Origin: Paramuribaculum sp.
GTDB taxonomy: Bacteria > Bacteroidota > Bacteroidia > Bacteroidales > Muribaculaceae
Length of the DNA stretch: 37,745 bases
NCBI GenBank assembly: GCA_029052015.1
Contig: JAIDJW010000005.1
Location: 1 to 37,745 of the forward strand
Direction: 5' to 3'
Part shown: one piece after another, positions 1 through 8,272 of the stretch
Position numbering within the stretch: position 1 is the stretch's first letter
Layout of the letters: every line of letters starts with the position of its first letter
Position numbers and translations under genes: made by a program
The notes under the pieces: model-generated
What the model was told of the DNA's origin: nothing
The model's database searches: none
What the model saw: only the letters and a program-made list of their open reading frames with translations

Positions 1-3000
1 GCTATAATATTTCTGTCGAGTCCCCGCACGGCAAGCCCTCTGCCCCCGACCCGGTAAGCAATATGCGTTTTACCAACGGTGAATTTGATGAAAAAGAAAA
101 TACATTTTCGTTCAGAAATCCCGCTACCGCAGGAGTATATTTCGGACTCTCCGACAGAGCGGAAATGATACTTGCCACTCCTGGCACTGTCAGCGCTGAT
201 GTCCTCAAAGTTTACACAGGCACACTGACTTCAACAAATGTCAGCTATGCCAACGACACCAAAGCTCCATCATTTTCCACTACCAAATGGACAGTGATGC
301 CCTCCTACAGATATGCACCTACAACACTCGAAGGTTTATTCGGCAGCAATGTCGCTCCCGATGCCAATACCACCAAACCGCTCAGAGTAGTGGCATGGAA
401 CGGTGCCGGACCGAGCGAGGAAAAGACTATCAACCTGAAATTCATTCCGCTTGACGCCCTCGAAGTCGACGTTGACCAACTCCCCGAAGGCATGGCATAC
501 GATGCCGAATCAAAGCTCATAACATACACCCGCTTCACCCCCGAAACAGCGATACCCCTGAAACTGCCTGAAGGAGCCAACCGCATCTACTATGTTGACA
601 GCAAAACCGCACCCTCAAGCGCCCAATCACCCACCGGCACAAAACCACTCAATGCCCCCGACGACGGCGAAACAACAATATGGCTACCCATAGAATATGA
701 TGTCGCTCCGGTGCACTATCAGCAGAAATACATTTCAGTCACCCCCGCCATATATACTCTGACCCAGAGCAGAATAATTTTCGGTCCCGAATCGTCGCGC
801 CTCACTCTCCTCTGCCGGTTTGTCGGCGGAGAGGAAGGAGCTGTGCCGGCACCCGACATCACCGTGAAGCCCGGCAGCAATGTGCTTGAAAGTGCAGGAG
901 GCATGGTCTCCTTCATCGGCAACAATATGGCATTCGAGGTCAGCTCAAACAACGGCAATACCTCCGAGCCCGTATTCCAGTACCAGTTCCGCGAGCCGGA
1001 TGCAAACGGCGCCTGGGCGCAGAAACCGTCGGAAGTAGCGTGGGAGGACCTGTCTGCGGGGCTCAACAACACTATACACGTATTCAAGAGCGGACGTCTC
1101 TTTGTGCGCGAAAAAGTGAACGGCGAGGCCAATTACTCCTACCGCGACATCCAGAAAATTGAAACCACACAATACTCCACCCTCGCTGCGCTCAAGGCCG
1201 ATGCCGGCGAGGAAGAGATAGTCACCATCACCGGTCCGCTCAGAATCATGGGAGCGTATCGCACCGAAGTCAACGGTCAGGACGGCACAACGCGCTACGT
1301 CTATGTCGTTGACCGTGACGGCAACGCCATAAAACTCGTTGCCGAGCTTGCCGGCGACGGATATGCCTTCCCCGAAAGCTACTACGATTTCAAAGGCAAG
1401 ACACTGGTGATACCCGGAGGAGGAGTCACCGGAGTTTTCCGCGGCAGAGAGAGCGGCTTCAGCGAAATATGGGTCACAACCCCGACAATGAAATACCTCA
1501 GCTTCCTCTCCGAAGCACACGAAAACGAGGGCTTCGGCGATATTCCCGAATATGAACGCACCGAAGTCACCGCCGCCGATTTCAACCGCCTCGTCACAGT
1601 GCGCGGCATGACATGGCTCAACGAATCGGGCAACGCCCTGCGCGACGCTGCCGGAAACATCGTCCCACTCTATGCCCGCCTCAAGGGCACCGAGCCATCC
1701 TTTGCCGACATCATTGCGGCCTTCGGAGGCGAGGACGGCAAGGGCAAGCAGTTTAGCGTCACCGGATTTGTAGGTCAGGCTTCAGGCCGCCTCGCGCTCT
1801 TCCCCGTCGAGATGCCTAAGCCATGCCCCTCCACCCCTGTGCTGCTGGCTCCAAACCCGATATCCACATCCAACGACAATGTCGACGAGCATGGCTACAT
1901 ACTCGCCAATGCCATATCCAACTCAGTGACCCTTGAAGTGGAGGACGCCGCCGAAAGCAGCGAGGATATCACCTACTACATATCCATGACCCTCAGCCCA
2001 GACGGCACCGACCACCCCGTAGAGATGGTAGAGAACGGCATCAAGGGCAGATACACCGTCGACCTCATGAGCGGCGATGCGAAATATATCAAAGTATGGA
2101 CAAAAATAGGCTCGCTGATGTCGGTGACACCCGCAATGGTCAGATTCAACAAAATTCAGGCACGCGAAATCGGCTCCATAGTCGACTTCAAGACCCTGGA
2201 ATTTGGCGAAGGCGACCAGTCCAAACGCGCCACACACTACAAGATGACAGGCAACGCCATTGTGGAGAAACGCACCGAATACTTCCTGTATGTGCGCGAT
2301 TACAACGGCACCTCCACTGCTGCAACAGGCAGCGATGTCGACAACAAATACCGCTATCTGCTCATCTACAACGCCAACACATGGGCCAACCCCATCATCA
2401 ATGACGAGAAAACCCGCGAAAAGCGCTCTCTTGAGTCCGGCGACGTCATTACCGGCTTCGCACTCGTGCCTCAGCCCGACAATGCCGACGACGGTATAGA
2501 CGAGAGCCTGAAGGCCAACCTTATCAGCTACTCCACCGGATTTGCCAGAACATTCCGATTCGTCAATACTGTGCCGGAAGAGGAGACACCTGTTGCTAAA
2601 GTGCAGAAAGTCGACTATGACGATGCCGCGCAAACCGACCACTACTACACCAACATCACCGTAGGAGAGGCCGACAGGATGTCACTCGTCAAGCTCGAAG
2701 GAGTGAGAGTGCTACCACGCGAAACCAATCCTGACGCCGCTCCAGATGCCGCAGACGACACCAAATGGATATACACCCTCAATATCGGCGACCCCGCCAC
2801 CAACCCGGTGCGTCTGACATTCGACATATTCCCCAACACACAGGGCTGGCACGCAATGTACCGCGCCGACACACCATTCAACATCACCGGAGTTGTTGTG
2901 CGTGTCGACAAAAACGGCACCACATCCTACGCACTCGCACCGACAAACATAGAGGCGGCAGAGAGCCTTGACGGAGCGCTGCAGGTTTATCTTGAGGAAA

Positions 3001-4610
3001 CACCCGACGACAAACGCGCCAACGAAGTGCAGGATTTCATCAGCGGCACAGTGGTGATGAACTACCCCGACGATGCCGACGCGGTGATATACTACACCCT
3101 CGACGGCACTGACCCGCGCAACAATCCAGCAGGCAGAGCCGTGTGGAATCCCGCCGAGCCGCTGAAACTCGCCGACAGAAGCATACAGGTAAGGGCATTC
3201 GCCGCTAAACCCGGCGCCAACCCAACCCCCACTGTAAGCCGCACATTCCGCAAACAGACATCCGACGTGCAGTTCATACTCAACTTCCTCGCCACAGCCG
3301 AGCAGGGCAAGACCTACCGCTTTACAGAGCGAGTGAAAATTGTGGCCGCCGCAGGCGAGTATATGTTTGTTGCCGGCTCGGTAGGTCACTTCCTGCCGAT
3401 ATACATGGGCACAGACTGGAATCCTGCCGAATATCCCGCAGAATCATACATCGAAAAATTCAATGTGACATACCGCGTGGATGAATCCGGCAACCGCATG
3501 GGCGACGCAACAGCCTTCGCCGCAACATATCCGGCGGCTATCGCTCCCGAAGACATGACACCCGACCGGCGCTTTGACATCAAGGCCGACTCTGTCACCG
3601 CCATATCAGCAGCAAACGCCCGCCGCCTTGTCAAAATCCACAATGTCAGCCTGCACAAAAGCGGCGACGGCGAAGAAGCCCTCTGGACCGTACGCCAGTC
3701 GACCGGCAGAGAGGAATATCCCCTCGCATTCACCCTCGGCAAGCCTGAGGCGCTCCCCGAGTCACCCCTTGTCGGCAATCTCTGGAATATGACCGGATTC
3801 GTGATGCTCGGCGCCGACGGCGAAGCGCAGCTCTGGCCCGTCGCTCTCGAAGAAGTTGAGCAGGCCGAGCCGGTGACCGTGCGCGTCACCGATGCCGAAG
3901 GAGGTCCCGCCGCCGATGATCCCCTCAGATGGCAGGGCACATTCTATCCCGTCGCAACAGTCACCCTCTCATATCCCCAGAGCCCACGCGCAGTCATCTA
4001 CTACACAGTAGGCGACGAAACCGTTGACCCCGACGCACAATGGTATGTCTACGGACTGCCCATCACAGTTGTCGGCGACATCCACATCCATGCCTACGCC
4101 GAAGTGCCCGGACGCCAGCGCAGCGAGTATATCCACATCGACCTCACCCGCGCCCCCGAGTCTGCCAAAATCAGCGGCAAACTCCGCTTCAAGCCCCAAA
4201 CATTGCCCGGCAAAGTGCTCGTGACCATAGAACCAGAAGAGGATCTCGCACCCGGCTACTCCATCTACTACACCACCAAGGAAGGCATCACCCTCACACC
4301 GGAAACAGGCGAACTATACACCGGACCCGTTGAAATCACCGAGACATCATGGCTCATGGCCATCCTCGTCGAAGAAGGCAAGGAAGCCGGCGAGGTATGC
4401 TACACCAATGTGTTCGTAATCCCTGAAACAACCGCCATAGAGGATATTGACGCAGTCGGAAGCATCACCGTCAGAGGCAACGACATCATCGCCCCGCAAG
4501 GCACACGGATATACGACATAAACGGTCGTCCGGTCAATTCTACCGGTCTCGCACCCGGCATATACATTGTCCGCACCCCGGACGGCAAAGCCCTCAAGGT
4601 GAAAATCTAA
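1..4610 (+). CDS. Giant modular secreted surface protein (5' end outside window)
   Basis: The frame is open to the window edge (first full codon at base 3), so the ATG at 63 in the ORF track is probably internal and the signal peptide is missing. Over 1,530 residues are visible. In ORF-track numbering I see OB-fold-like modules near 365-470 and 702-830 (pattern YFLYVRDY ... YLLIYN ... GDVITGF), chitobiase/hexosaminidase C-terminal-like modules near 996-1062 (VIYYTLDGTDP) and 1300-1365 (AVIYYTVGDE), another OB-like module near 1069-1130 (GEYMFVAGSVGHFLPIY), and a last Ig-like segment near 1370-1445. The final 50 residues (IYDINGRPV ... GIYIV ... ALKVKI) resemble a type A type IX secretion sorting domain. 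It is clearly paralogous to the gene at 27659-32098. Substrate unknown; surface or secreted carbohydrate contact is inference. The coding strand is C-rich, unlike the paralogue. Confidence 0.85.
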   Translation, partial: YNISVESPHGKPSAPDPVSNMRFTNGEFDEKENTFSFRNPATAGVYFGLSDRAEMILATPGTVSADVLKVYTGTLTSTNVSYANDTKAPSFSTTKWTVMPSYRYAPTTLEGLFGSNVAPDANTTKPLRVVAWNGAGPSEEKTINLKFIPLDALEVDVDQLPEGMAYDAESKLITYTRFTPETAIPLKLPEGANRIYYVDSKTAPSSAQSPTGTKPLNAPDDGETTIWLPIEYDVAPVHYQQKYISVTPAIYTLTQSRIIFGPESSRLTLLCRFVGGEEGAVPAPDITVKPGSNVLESAGGMVSFIGNNMAFEVSSNNGNTSEPVFQYQFREPDANGAWAQKPSEVAWEDLSAGLNNTIHVFKSGRLFVREKVNGEANYSYRDIQKIETTQYSTLAALKADAGEEEIVTITGPLRIMGAYRTEVNGQDGTTRYVYVVDRDGNAIKLVAELAGDGYAFPESYYDFKGKTLVIPGGGVTGVFRGRESGFSEIWVTTPTMKYLSFLSEAHENEGFGDIPEYERTEVTAADFNRLVTVRGMTWLNESGNALRDAAGNIVPLYARLKGTEPSFADIIAAFGGEDGKGKQFSVTGFVGQASGRLALFPVEMPKPCPSTPVLLAPNPISTSNDNVDEHGYILANAISNSVTLEVEDAAESSEDITYYISMTLSPDGTDHPVEMVENGIKGRYTVDLMSGDAKYIKVWTKIGSLMSVTPAMVRFNKIQAREIGSIVDFKTLEFGEGDQSKRATHYKMTGNAIVEKRTEYFLYVRDYNGTSTAATGSDVDNKYRYLLIYNANTWANPIINDEKTREKRSLESGDVITGFALVPQPDNADDGIDESLKANLISYSTGFARTFRFVNTVPEEETPVAKVQKVDYDDAAQTDHYYTNITVGEADRMSLVKLEGVRVLPRETNPDAAPDAADDTKWIYTLNIGDPATNPVRLTFDIFPNTQGWHAMYRADTPFNITGVVVRVDKNGTTSYALAPTNIEAAESLDGALQVYLEETPDDKRANEVQDFISGTVVMNYPDDADAVIYYTLDGTDPRNNPAGRAVWNPAEPLKLADRSIQVRAFAAKPGANPTPTVSRTFRKQTSDVQFILNFLATAEQGKTYRFTERVKIVAAAGEYMFVAGSVGHFLPIYMGTDWNPAEYPAESYIEKFNVTYRVDESGNRMGDATAFAATYPAAIAPEDMTPDRRFDIKADSVTAISAANARRLVKIHNVSLHKSGDGEEALWTVRQSTGREEYPLAFTLGKPEALPESPLVGNLWNMTGFVMLGADGEAQLWPVALEEVEQAEPVTVRVTDAEGGPAADDPLRWQGTFYPVATVTLSYPQSPRAVIYYTVGDETVDPDAQWYVYGLPITVVGDIHIHAYAEVPGRQRSEYIHIDLTRAPESAKISGKLRFKPQTLPGKVLVTIEPEEDLAPGYSIYYTTKEGITLTPETGELYTGPVEITETSWLMAILVEEGKEAGEVCYTNVFVIPETTAIEDIDAVGSITVRGNDIIAPQGTRIYDINGRPVNSTGLAPGIYIVRTPDGKALKVKI

Positions 4611-4632
4611 AAGTTTAGAAACATAGAAGTTT

Positions 4633-4669
4633 GAGGCGGGAGGCTGTGTAGCCTCCCGCCTCTCGTTTT
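4633..4669 (+). terminator. Rho-independent terminator of the first surface protein gene
   Basis: A perfect 12-bp inverted repeat (GAGGCGGGAGGC, six-base loop, GCCTCCCGCCTC) lies 22 bases after the stop codon and is followed by TCGTTTT. The rest of the gap to 4759 shows no recognisable TAnnTTTG promoter. Confidence 0.85.
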
Positions 4670-4758
4670 ATGGCAACATCAAACCATAGCCCCAGGCAGC
4701 GCGTTCTATTGGTGTCAAATCAAAAAAACAAATCAAGTTCAACACAAAAGAAACTATT

Positions 4759-5271
4759 ATGAAAAAGCTTCTTATGAGCATTGTAGCGGCTGTGGCAGTC
4801 GCATTCGGCGCAAGCGCGCAGAGCCCGGAGATACAGCTCGGCTACGGTGGATACACACAGATGGATGCCACCGGCATGCACGACGGACTGGGCAAAGTCA
4901 AAACCGCTTGGGGCGCGCTAAATGTCGGAGTCAACTTCAAGGTCGCCCCCAGATTCTGGGTCGGACCGTCATACACATTTTCAAGCACAAGCACCAAGCA
5001 CGGCGACATCAATGTGTACTACCACGTCATCATGCTCAACGCACGCTATGAATACTGGCGCAACAGCATCGTAACCATGTATGGCCATGCTGCCATCGGC
5101 GCGGACATCACCCACTCCGGACTCGAAGATGCACGCAACAAAGGCTACTTCGCATTCCAGATTTCACCAATCGGCGTGCAGGCAGGAATCGGCAGCGGAG
5201 TATCACTCTTCGGCGAACTCGGTTTCGGAGCCCAGGGTCTGCTCAACGTCGGCGTACGCATCGGCCTCTGA
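4759..5271 (+). CDS. Small outer-membrane beta-barrel protein (porin-like family)
   Basis: This 170-residue protein begins with a signal peptide (MKKLLMSIVAAVAVAFGASA-Q), followed by alternating hydrophobic/polar strands rich in Gly, Tyr and aromatic residues (IQLGYGGYTQ, ARYEYWRNSIV, GVSLFGELGFGAQG) and ending in VGVRIGL, the usual look of an eight-stranded outer-membrane barrel of the OMP_b-brl type. The mature length of about 150 residues fits that fold. A function such as adhesion, structure or transport cannot be read from the sequence. It stands alone: a terminator precedes it and a palindromic repeat follows its stop codon. No clear promoter box was found upstream, so the transcription start is undetermined. 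Confidence 0.75.
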   Translation: MKKLLMSIVAAVAVAFGASAQSPEIQLGYGGYTQMDATGMHDGLGKVKTAWGALNVGVNFKVAPRFWVGPSYTFSSTSTKHGDINVYYHVIMLNARYEYWRNSIVTMYGHAAIGADITHSGLEDARNKGYFAFQISPIGVQAGIGSGVSLFGELGFGAQGLLNVGVRIGL

Positions 5272-5280
5272 TCATGCATC

Positions 5281-5324
5281 GGCGGTGTCTTTGCAAGCAA
5301 AGCGCTCAGCGATAATCAACCGCC
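5281..5324 (-). repeat. Palindromic intergenic repeat, copy A
   Basis: This 44-bp element has outer arms GGCGGT/ACCGCC and an inner hairpin CTTTGC-AA-GCAAAG. Read on the minus strand it aligns nearly end to end with copy C at 27571-27613 and copy B at 8100-8142, sharing GATTATCGC and TTGCAAAGA blocks. It begins nine bases after the beta-barrel stop codon, a typical position for REP-like elements. Confidence 0.8.
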
Positions 5325-5358
5325 GCCATCCAATACAAGAATCATAATAGCTATAATC

Positions 5359-5595
5359 ATGTCCGACCGGCTCACTTACGAAGAAAAAAAGGAACTCCCC
5401 GACTCAGCATTCGGACTCCCAGAACGGAGAGAATATCCCATGCCCGACGCCGCACACGTTCGCGCAGCTGAAGCATACTTCAGATACTGCCCTGAAAACC
5501 TCAAGCCACATCTTGCAAAAGCCATACTGCAGCGCGCACATGAATTCGGAGTCGACATCCATAGCCCCGCAGTGCTCGCATACGCTGCCGGATAA
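5359..5595 (+). CDS. Small protein resembling phage-associated DUF6582-like domain
   Basis: This 78-residue, signal-less protein contains LPDSAFGLPERREYPMPDA followed by a helical part (HVRAAEAYFRYCPENLKPHLAKAILQRAHEFGVD). From memory, the motif of a Lys/Arg-rich start, D-SAFGLP-R-YP, then a helix starting with HV-A and ending RA--FG, occurs as a short domain near capsid or protease genes of phages and as stand-alone proteins (DUF6582-like); that family name is tentative. No phage gene lies nearby. It is followed by a strong terminator, so it is probably transcribed alone. Function unknown. The start is supported by conservation of the SAFGLP block close to the N-terminus, not by a strong ribosome-binding site. 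Confidence 0.65.
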   Translation: MSDRLTYEEKKELPDSAFGLPERREYPMPDAAHVRAAEAYFRYCPENLKPHLAKAILQRAHEFGVDIHSPAVLAYAAG

Positions 5596-5617
5596 AAGCA
5601 TTTTACCATCACCCCCT

Positions 5618-5651
5618 CCCCGCAGGCACAACACTCCTGCGGGGATTTTTT
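5618..5651 (+). terminator. Rho-independent terminator after the small DUF6582-like gene
   Basis: A perfect 9-bp stem CCCCGCAGG/CCTGCGGGG with a nine-base loop is followed by ATTTTTT. From here to about 5853 the sequence is AT-rich and I recognise nothing else in it. Confidence 0.9.
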
Positions 5652-5853
5652 GTGCCTGTTATTTATCGTCAAAAGCACTGTTACAAAACACTAATTATTG
5701 TATTTGCACACATCAGTATTTAACACTACGACACCACACCCCCACTCCGCACAGCGCTATCTGCATGGCAATTAACCCCCGCAAACCGCATTTCTGAAAT
5801 TTGCTCACATTTGTTTAATCTTAACCCATTTATTACCAATTGTTAACACACAG

Positions 5854-5885
5854 CTTGCGTCAGCCTCGCCGGTTGACTAATTTTG
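5854..5885 (+). promoter_or_regulatory. Bacteroidetes-type promoter of the NlpC/P60 gene
   Basis: The -7 box TAATTTTG (5878-5885) matches TAnnTTTG fully, and CTTG (5854-5857) sits exactly 20 bases upstream as the -33 element. The expected transcript starts a few bases after 5885, giving a leader of about 95 bases before the ATG at 5988. Confidence 0.7.
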
Positions 5886-5911
5886 CAATGCAAACGATTG
5901 TGCAAAGAAAA

Positions 5912-5966
5912 AGGATTTGGGACGCGAAGTCCGACTATCCTAAGCCATGAATCTAACACAAATCCT
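5912..5966 (+). promoter_or_regulatory. Foldable RNA leader element before the NlpC/P60 gene
   Basis: An 8-bp closing stem AGGATTTG (5912-5919) / CAAATCCT (5959-5966) is perfectly complementary. Directly inside it is a GGAC-GCGAA-GTCC hairpin, stacked with no gap on the 5' side, leaving a 26-base single-stranded 3' side (GACTATCCTAAGCC and onwards). It lies within the predicted 5' leader. This looks like a compact cis-regulatory RNA but matches no riboswitch class that I can name with confidence. Confidence 0.4.
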
Positions 5967-5987
5967 ATAATTTCGAACCAACCTACA

Positions 5988-6611
5988 ATGAAAAAGTCAA
6001 TACTCATATCTGTTCTTGTGGCCTTTTGCGCCATATTCTCATCCTTCAAGGCTCAGGCAGTGCCGCCGTTGAAACTCGAATACCTTCCCGCAGCGACATG
6101 GGGCGTGGAAAGCATCGACGACAACATACTCGGCTCAGGCACACTCCTTGCCGACAGCGGCGAAGAGCAGCCCACACTTCAGGACAAACTCGACGCAATG
6201 GTTGAAGAACTCTCACAATACGCCGCCTCATACCTCGGCACACGATACCGCTGGGGAGCCACAGGACCCAAAAACTTCGATTGCTCAGGCTTCACAAGCC
6301 ATGTTTTCCGAAAAGTAGGGGTGGAACTCAACCGCACCTCCCGCATGCAGTACACCCAGGGCCAAAGCGTTGACCGCACAGACCTCAAGCCCGGCGACCT
6401 CATGTTTTTCAGCAGTCCACGCACACGCCGCGGAGTCGTAGGCCATGTGGCGATAGTCGTTGAAGTGTCACCCGACGGCAAAAGCTGCACATTCATCCAC
6501 GCCTCCACCACCAAAGGCATCACATATCAGAAATTTCCCGACGGAGGCTACTTCAGCCGCAACTACATAGGCGCAAAGCGTGTGCTAAGCACCGACAACA
6601 TCGCCGCATAA
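5988..6611 (+). CDS. NlpC/P60 family cell-wall hydrolase
   Basis: I use the ATG at 5988 rather than the ORF-track start at 5883, because it opens a standard signal peptide (MKKSILISVLVAFCAIF ... AQA) and the upstream codons fall in the leader and promoter. The 207-residue product has an NlpC/P60 domain from about residue 78 to the end: YRWGATGPKNFDCSGF carries the catalytic Cys99, GHVAIVV the His153, and FIHAS the third polar residue His171. Family members cleave D-glutamyl-diaminopimelate or similar bonds in peptidoglycan stem peptides; export to the periplasm is expected. No SH3 domains are present, unlike the second NlpC/P60 gene here. It is monocistronic, between its own promoter and a terminator. 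Confidence 0.9.
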   Translation: MKKSILISVLVAFCAIFSSFKAQAVPPLKLEYLPAATWGVESIDDNILGSGTLLADSGEEQPTLQDKLDAMVEELSQYAASYLGTRYRWGATGPKNFDCSGFTSHVFRKVGVELNRTSRMQYTQGQSVDRTDLKPGDLMFFSSPRTRRGVVGHVAIVVEVSPDGKSCTFIHASTTKGITYQKFPDGGYFSRNYIGAKRVLSTDNIAA

Positions 6612-6630
6612 AGCGCCGGCGCTTTTTTTT
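6612..6630 (+). terminator. Terminator after the NlpC/P60 gene
   Basis: The 12-base palindrome AGCGCCGGCGCT directly after the stop codon runs into eight T residues. Its T tract overlaps the stop codon of the convergent helicase gene, so the two genes end back to back with almost no spacer. Confidence 0.7.
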
Positions 6631-8038
6631 ATTCCACCACCTTAACCGCCGGATTGATAAACCACACCTCCTCGCTCGCGCGCGTCACCGCAGTGTACAT
6701 CCAGCGATACAAATCCATCCCGTAAGCCTCCGGAGCGATATAACCCATATCCACAAACACCGTCGGCCACTGACCGCCCTGAGCCTTGTGACACGTCACC
6801 GCGTAGGCATACTTCACCTGCAGCGCGTTGAAATACGGATCGCTCCGCAGCATTCTCATCCTCACCCCGGCAGGAGTATCGGCGGTAAACAGGTCCGGGT
6901 CGCACATTATGCTTGAATAAAGCATCTCTGTCAGATTCGCCGGCAGTCCCGGAGTGTCGCTCGTCAGAGCGTCAAGCATTATCTTGCAGTCAAGCTCGAT
7001 GTCCCTGTCCGGCAGCGTCAGCCTCACATCAGCGAACCGCAGCCCGTACTTCGTCTCCGTGCCATAGATATGGCTCACGTAAGCTATGTCGCCGTTGGCT
7101 ATGAAATCCAGACCCTTGACCTTAGCGCTCCACAGATAATTGTTTTTGGCAACAAGCAGCCTCTCGTCGACACACAGCTCCTCCTCCCTGCCGAGAATCC
7201 TCGACCGAATCGCCAGATTGAAACCCGTAGCCCGCTTGTTTGACCGCGTTATCACTATCGTGTTGTCCACGCCTCCCGAGCTGTACGCATCCTCCAGGTC
7301 CTCCTCAAGCTCCTCGCTGGTGGTAATCACAACATCGTCAAAACCCCTCGTGCGTATCTGCGGCTCAGGCAGCTCAGGCAGCCTCATCGCCTTGCGCAGC
7401 CAGGTGGCATTGTAGAGAATGCCGCTCCGTCTGGCCTGACGCACAACCTCAGTCATCACCGCCTTGCTCACCCTCAGCCCGTAGCTCCGAAGCACACCCA
7501 CATTCATCGCCGGGCTCTCGTCCGTGCCCACCGGAGGCAGCTGCGCCGTATCGCCAACCAGAATCATCCGGCAACCGATGCCGGAGTACACATAATGAAT
7601 CAGATCCTCAAGCAGATTCTCCCTGCCCGAGCTGCCGCCGCCTATCATCGAAGCCTCGTCGACTATAAACACCGCATCTGCCAGCGTATTGTCGGCAACA
7701 GCCCCGAACTCAAACCCGTTGCCCGGACCCGGAGCGCGATATATCCGCCGGTGGATAGTAGATGCCGGATAGCGCGCCAGCGCCCCGAAAACCTTTGCCG
7801 CCCTGCCCGTCGGCGCAAGCAGCACCACCGGAATCTTACACTCCCGCAGCGCCCTCACAAGAGCACCCGTCACCGAAGTCTTGCCAGTGCCCGCATAGCC
7901 GTTGAGAAGAAACACACTGTCGCTCACCGTCTCCGCCGAGCAAAAATGAGCCAGAGCCGCTATCAGCTCCACCTGCTGCGAATTTGGCTCGAAAGCCAGA
8001 TTCAGATATATCCGTTCTGCAAACTCTCTGCTGTCCAT
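6629..8038 (-). CDS. RecD/Dda-type ATP-dependent DNA helicase (superfamily 1)
   Basis: The 469-residue product shows Walker A GYAGTGKTS (47-55), motif Ia LLAPTGRAAKVF, Walker B FIVDEAS (about 124-130), motif III ILVGDTAQLPPVG, and a C-terminal UvrD_C_2-like block with YAVTCHKAQGGQWPTVFVD and YTAVTRASE (motifs V and VI). This is the layout of the small RecD-like/Dda helicases common in Bacteroidetes, which act as 5'-3' helicases in DNA repair or replication. The ORF track begins 27 codons earlier, but M28 aligns with the usual short N-terminus before the first helicase motif, so I choose 8038. A -7 box lies only five bases before this ATG (see findings). It stands alone. Confidence 0.88.
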   Translation of the reverse strand: MDSREFAERIYLNLAFEPNSQQVELIAALAHFCSAETVSDSVFLLNGYAGTGKTSVTGALVRALRECKIPVVLLAPTGRAAKVFGALARYPASTIHRRIYRAPGPGNGFEFGAVADNTLADAVFIVDEASMIGGGSSGRENLLEDLIHYVYSGIGCRMILVGDTAQLPPVGTDESPAMNVGVLRSYGLRVSKAVMTEVVRQARRSGILYNATWLRKAMRLPELPEPQIRTRGFDDVVITTSEELEEDLEDAYSSGGVDNTIVITRSNKRATGFNLAIRSRILGREEELCVDERLLVAKNNYLWSAKVKGLDFIANGDIAYVSHIYGTETKYGLRFADVRLTLPDRDIELDCKIMLDALTSDTPGLPANLTEMLYSSIMCDPDLFTADTPAGVRMRMLRSDPYFNALQVKYAYAVTCHKAQGGQWPTVFVDMGYIAPEAYGMDLYRWMYTAVTRASEEVWFINPAVKVVE

Positions 8039-8043
8039 CTCCA

Positions 8044-8051
8044 CAAATATA
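8044..8051 (-). promoter_or_regulatory. -7 promoter box of the helicase gene
   Basis: On the minus strand TATATTTG is a full TAnnTTTG match, ending five bases before the proposed ATG. No TTTG or TTG lies 19-21 bases upstream, so the -33 element is poor. Confidence 0.45.
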
Positions 8052-8099
8052 GCCAAAAAATCCCAATCACCCACTTCTGCGCGCGGCTTGCTATGGAGC

Positions 8100-8142
8100 G
8101 GCGATTTCTTTGCAAGCAAGCGCTCCGCGATAATCTACCGCC
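8100..8142 (-). repeat. Palindromic intergenic repeat, copy B
   Basis: On the minus strand this reads GGCGGTAGATTATCGCGGAG and continues to TTGCAAAGAAATCGCC, matching copies A and C. Both flanks carry the associated AAGCCGCGC block (minus strand, near 8081-8090 and 8155-8167), the same composite arrangement as seen around 27.5 kb. Confidence 0.8.
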
Positions 8143-8174
8143 GTTTTTATCTCCCGTGCGCGGCTTGCCGCGCG

Positions 8175-8212
8175 TAAAAATAAGCCTCGGGCACTGCTGC
8201 CCGAGGCTTATT
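8175..8212 (-). terminator. Strong terminator of the rplM-rpsI-rpsB-tsf run
   Basis: A 14-bp perfect stem AATAAGCCTCGGGC/GCCCGAGGCTTATT (8179-8212) with a six-base loop; on the minus strand it is followed by TTTTTA. It lies about 60 bases after the tsf stop codon. On the plus strand the stem is followed by a T-rich run as well, so it may work both ways. Confidence 0.9.
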
Positions 8213-8272
8213 ATTCTTTTTTTCATCCTCTCTCGAAAATCGCCTAAAAGCTCCTTCGAGAGTATGAAAAAA

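Noticed and set aside
5886-5966. Possible tRNA or c-di-GMP-I riboswitch
   Set aside because: A TTCGAA string on either strand suggested a T-loop, but no acceptor, D or anticodon stems fit. The GGGACGC...CCTAAG similarity to the c-di-GMP-I core lacks the second hairpin, so I keep only the generic structured-leader call.
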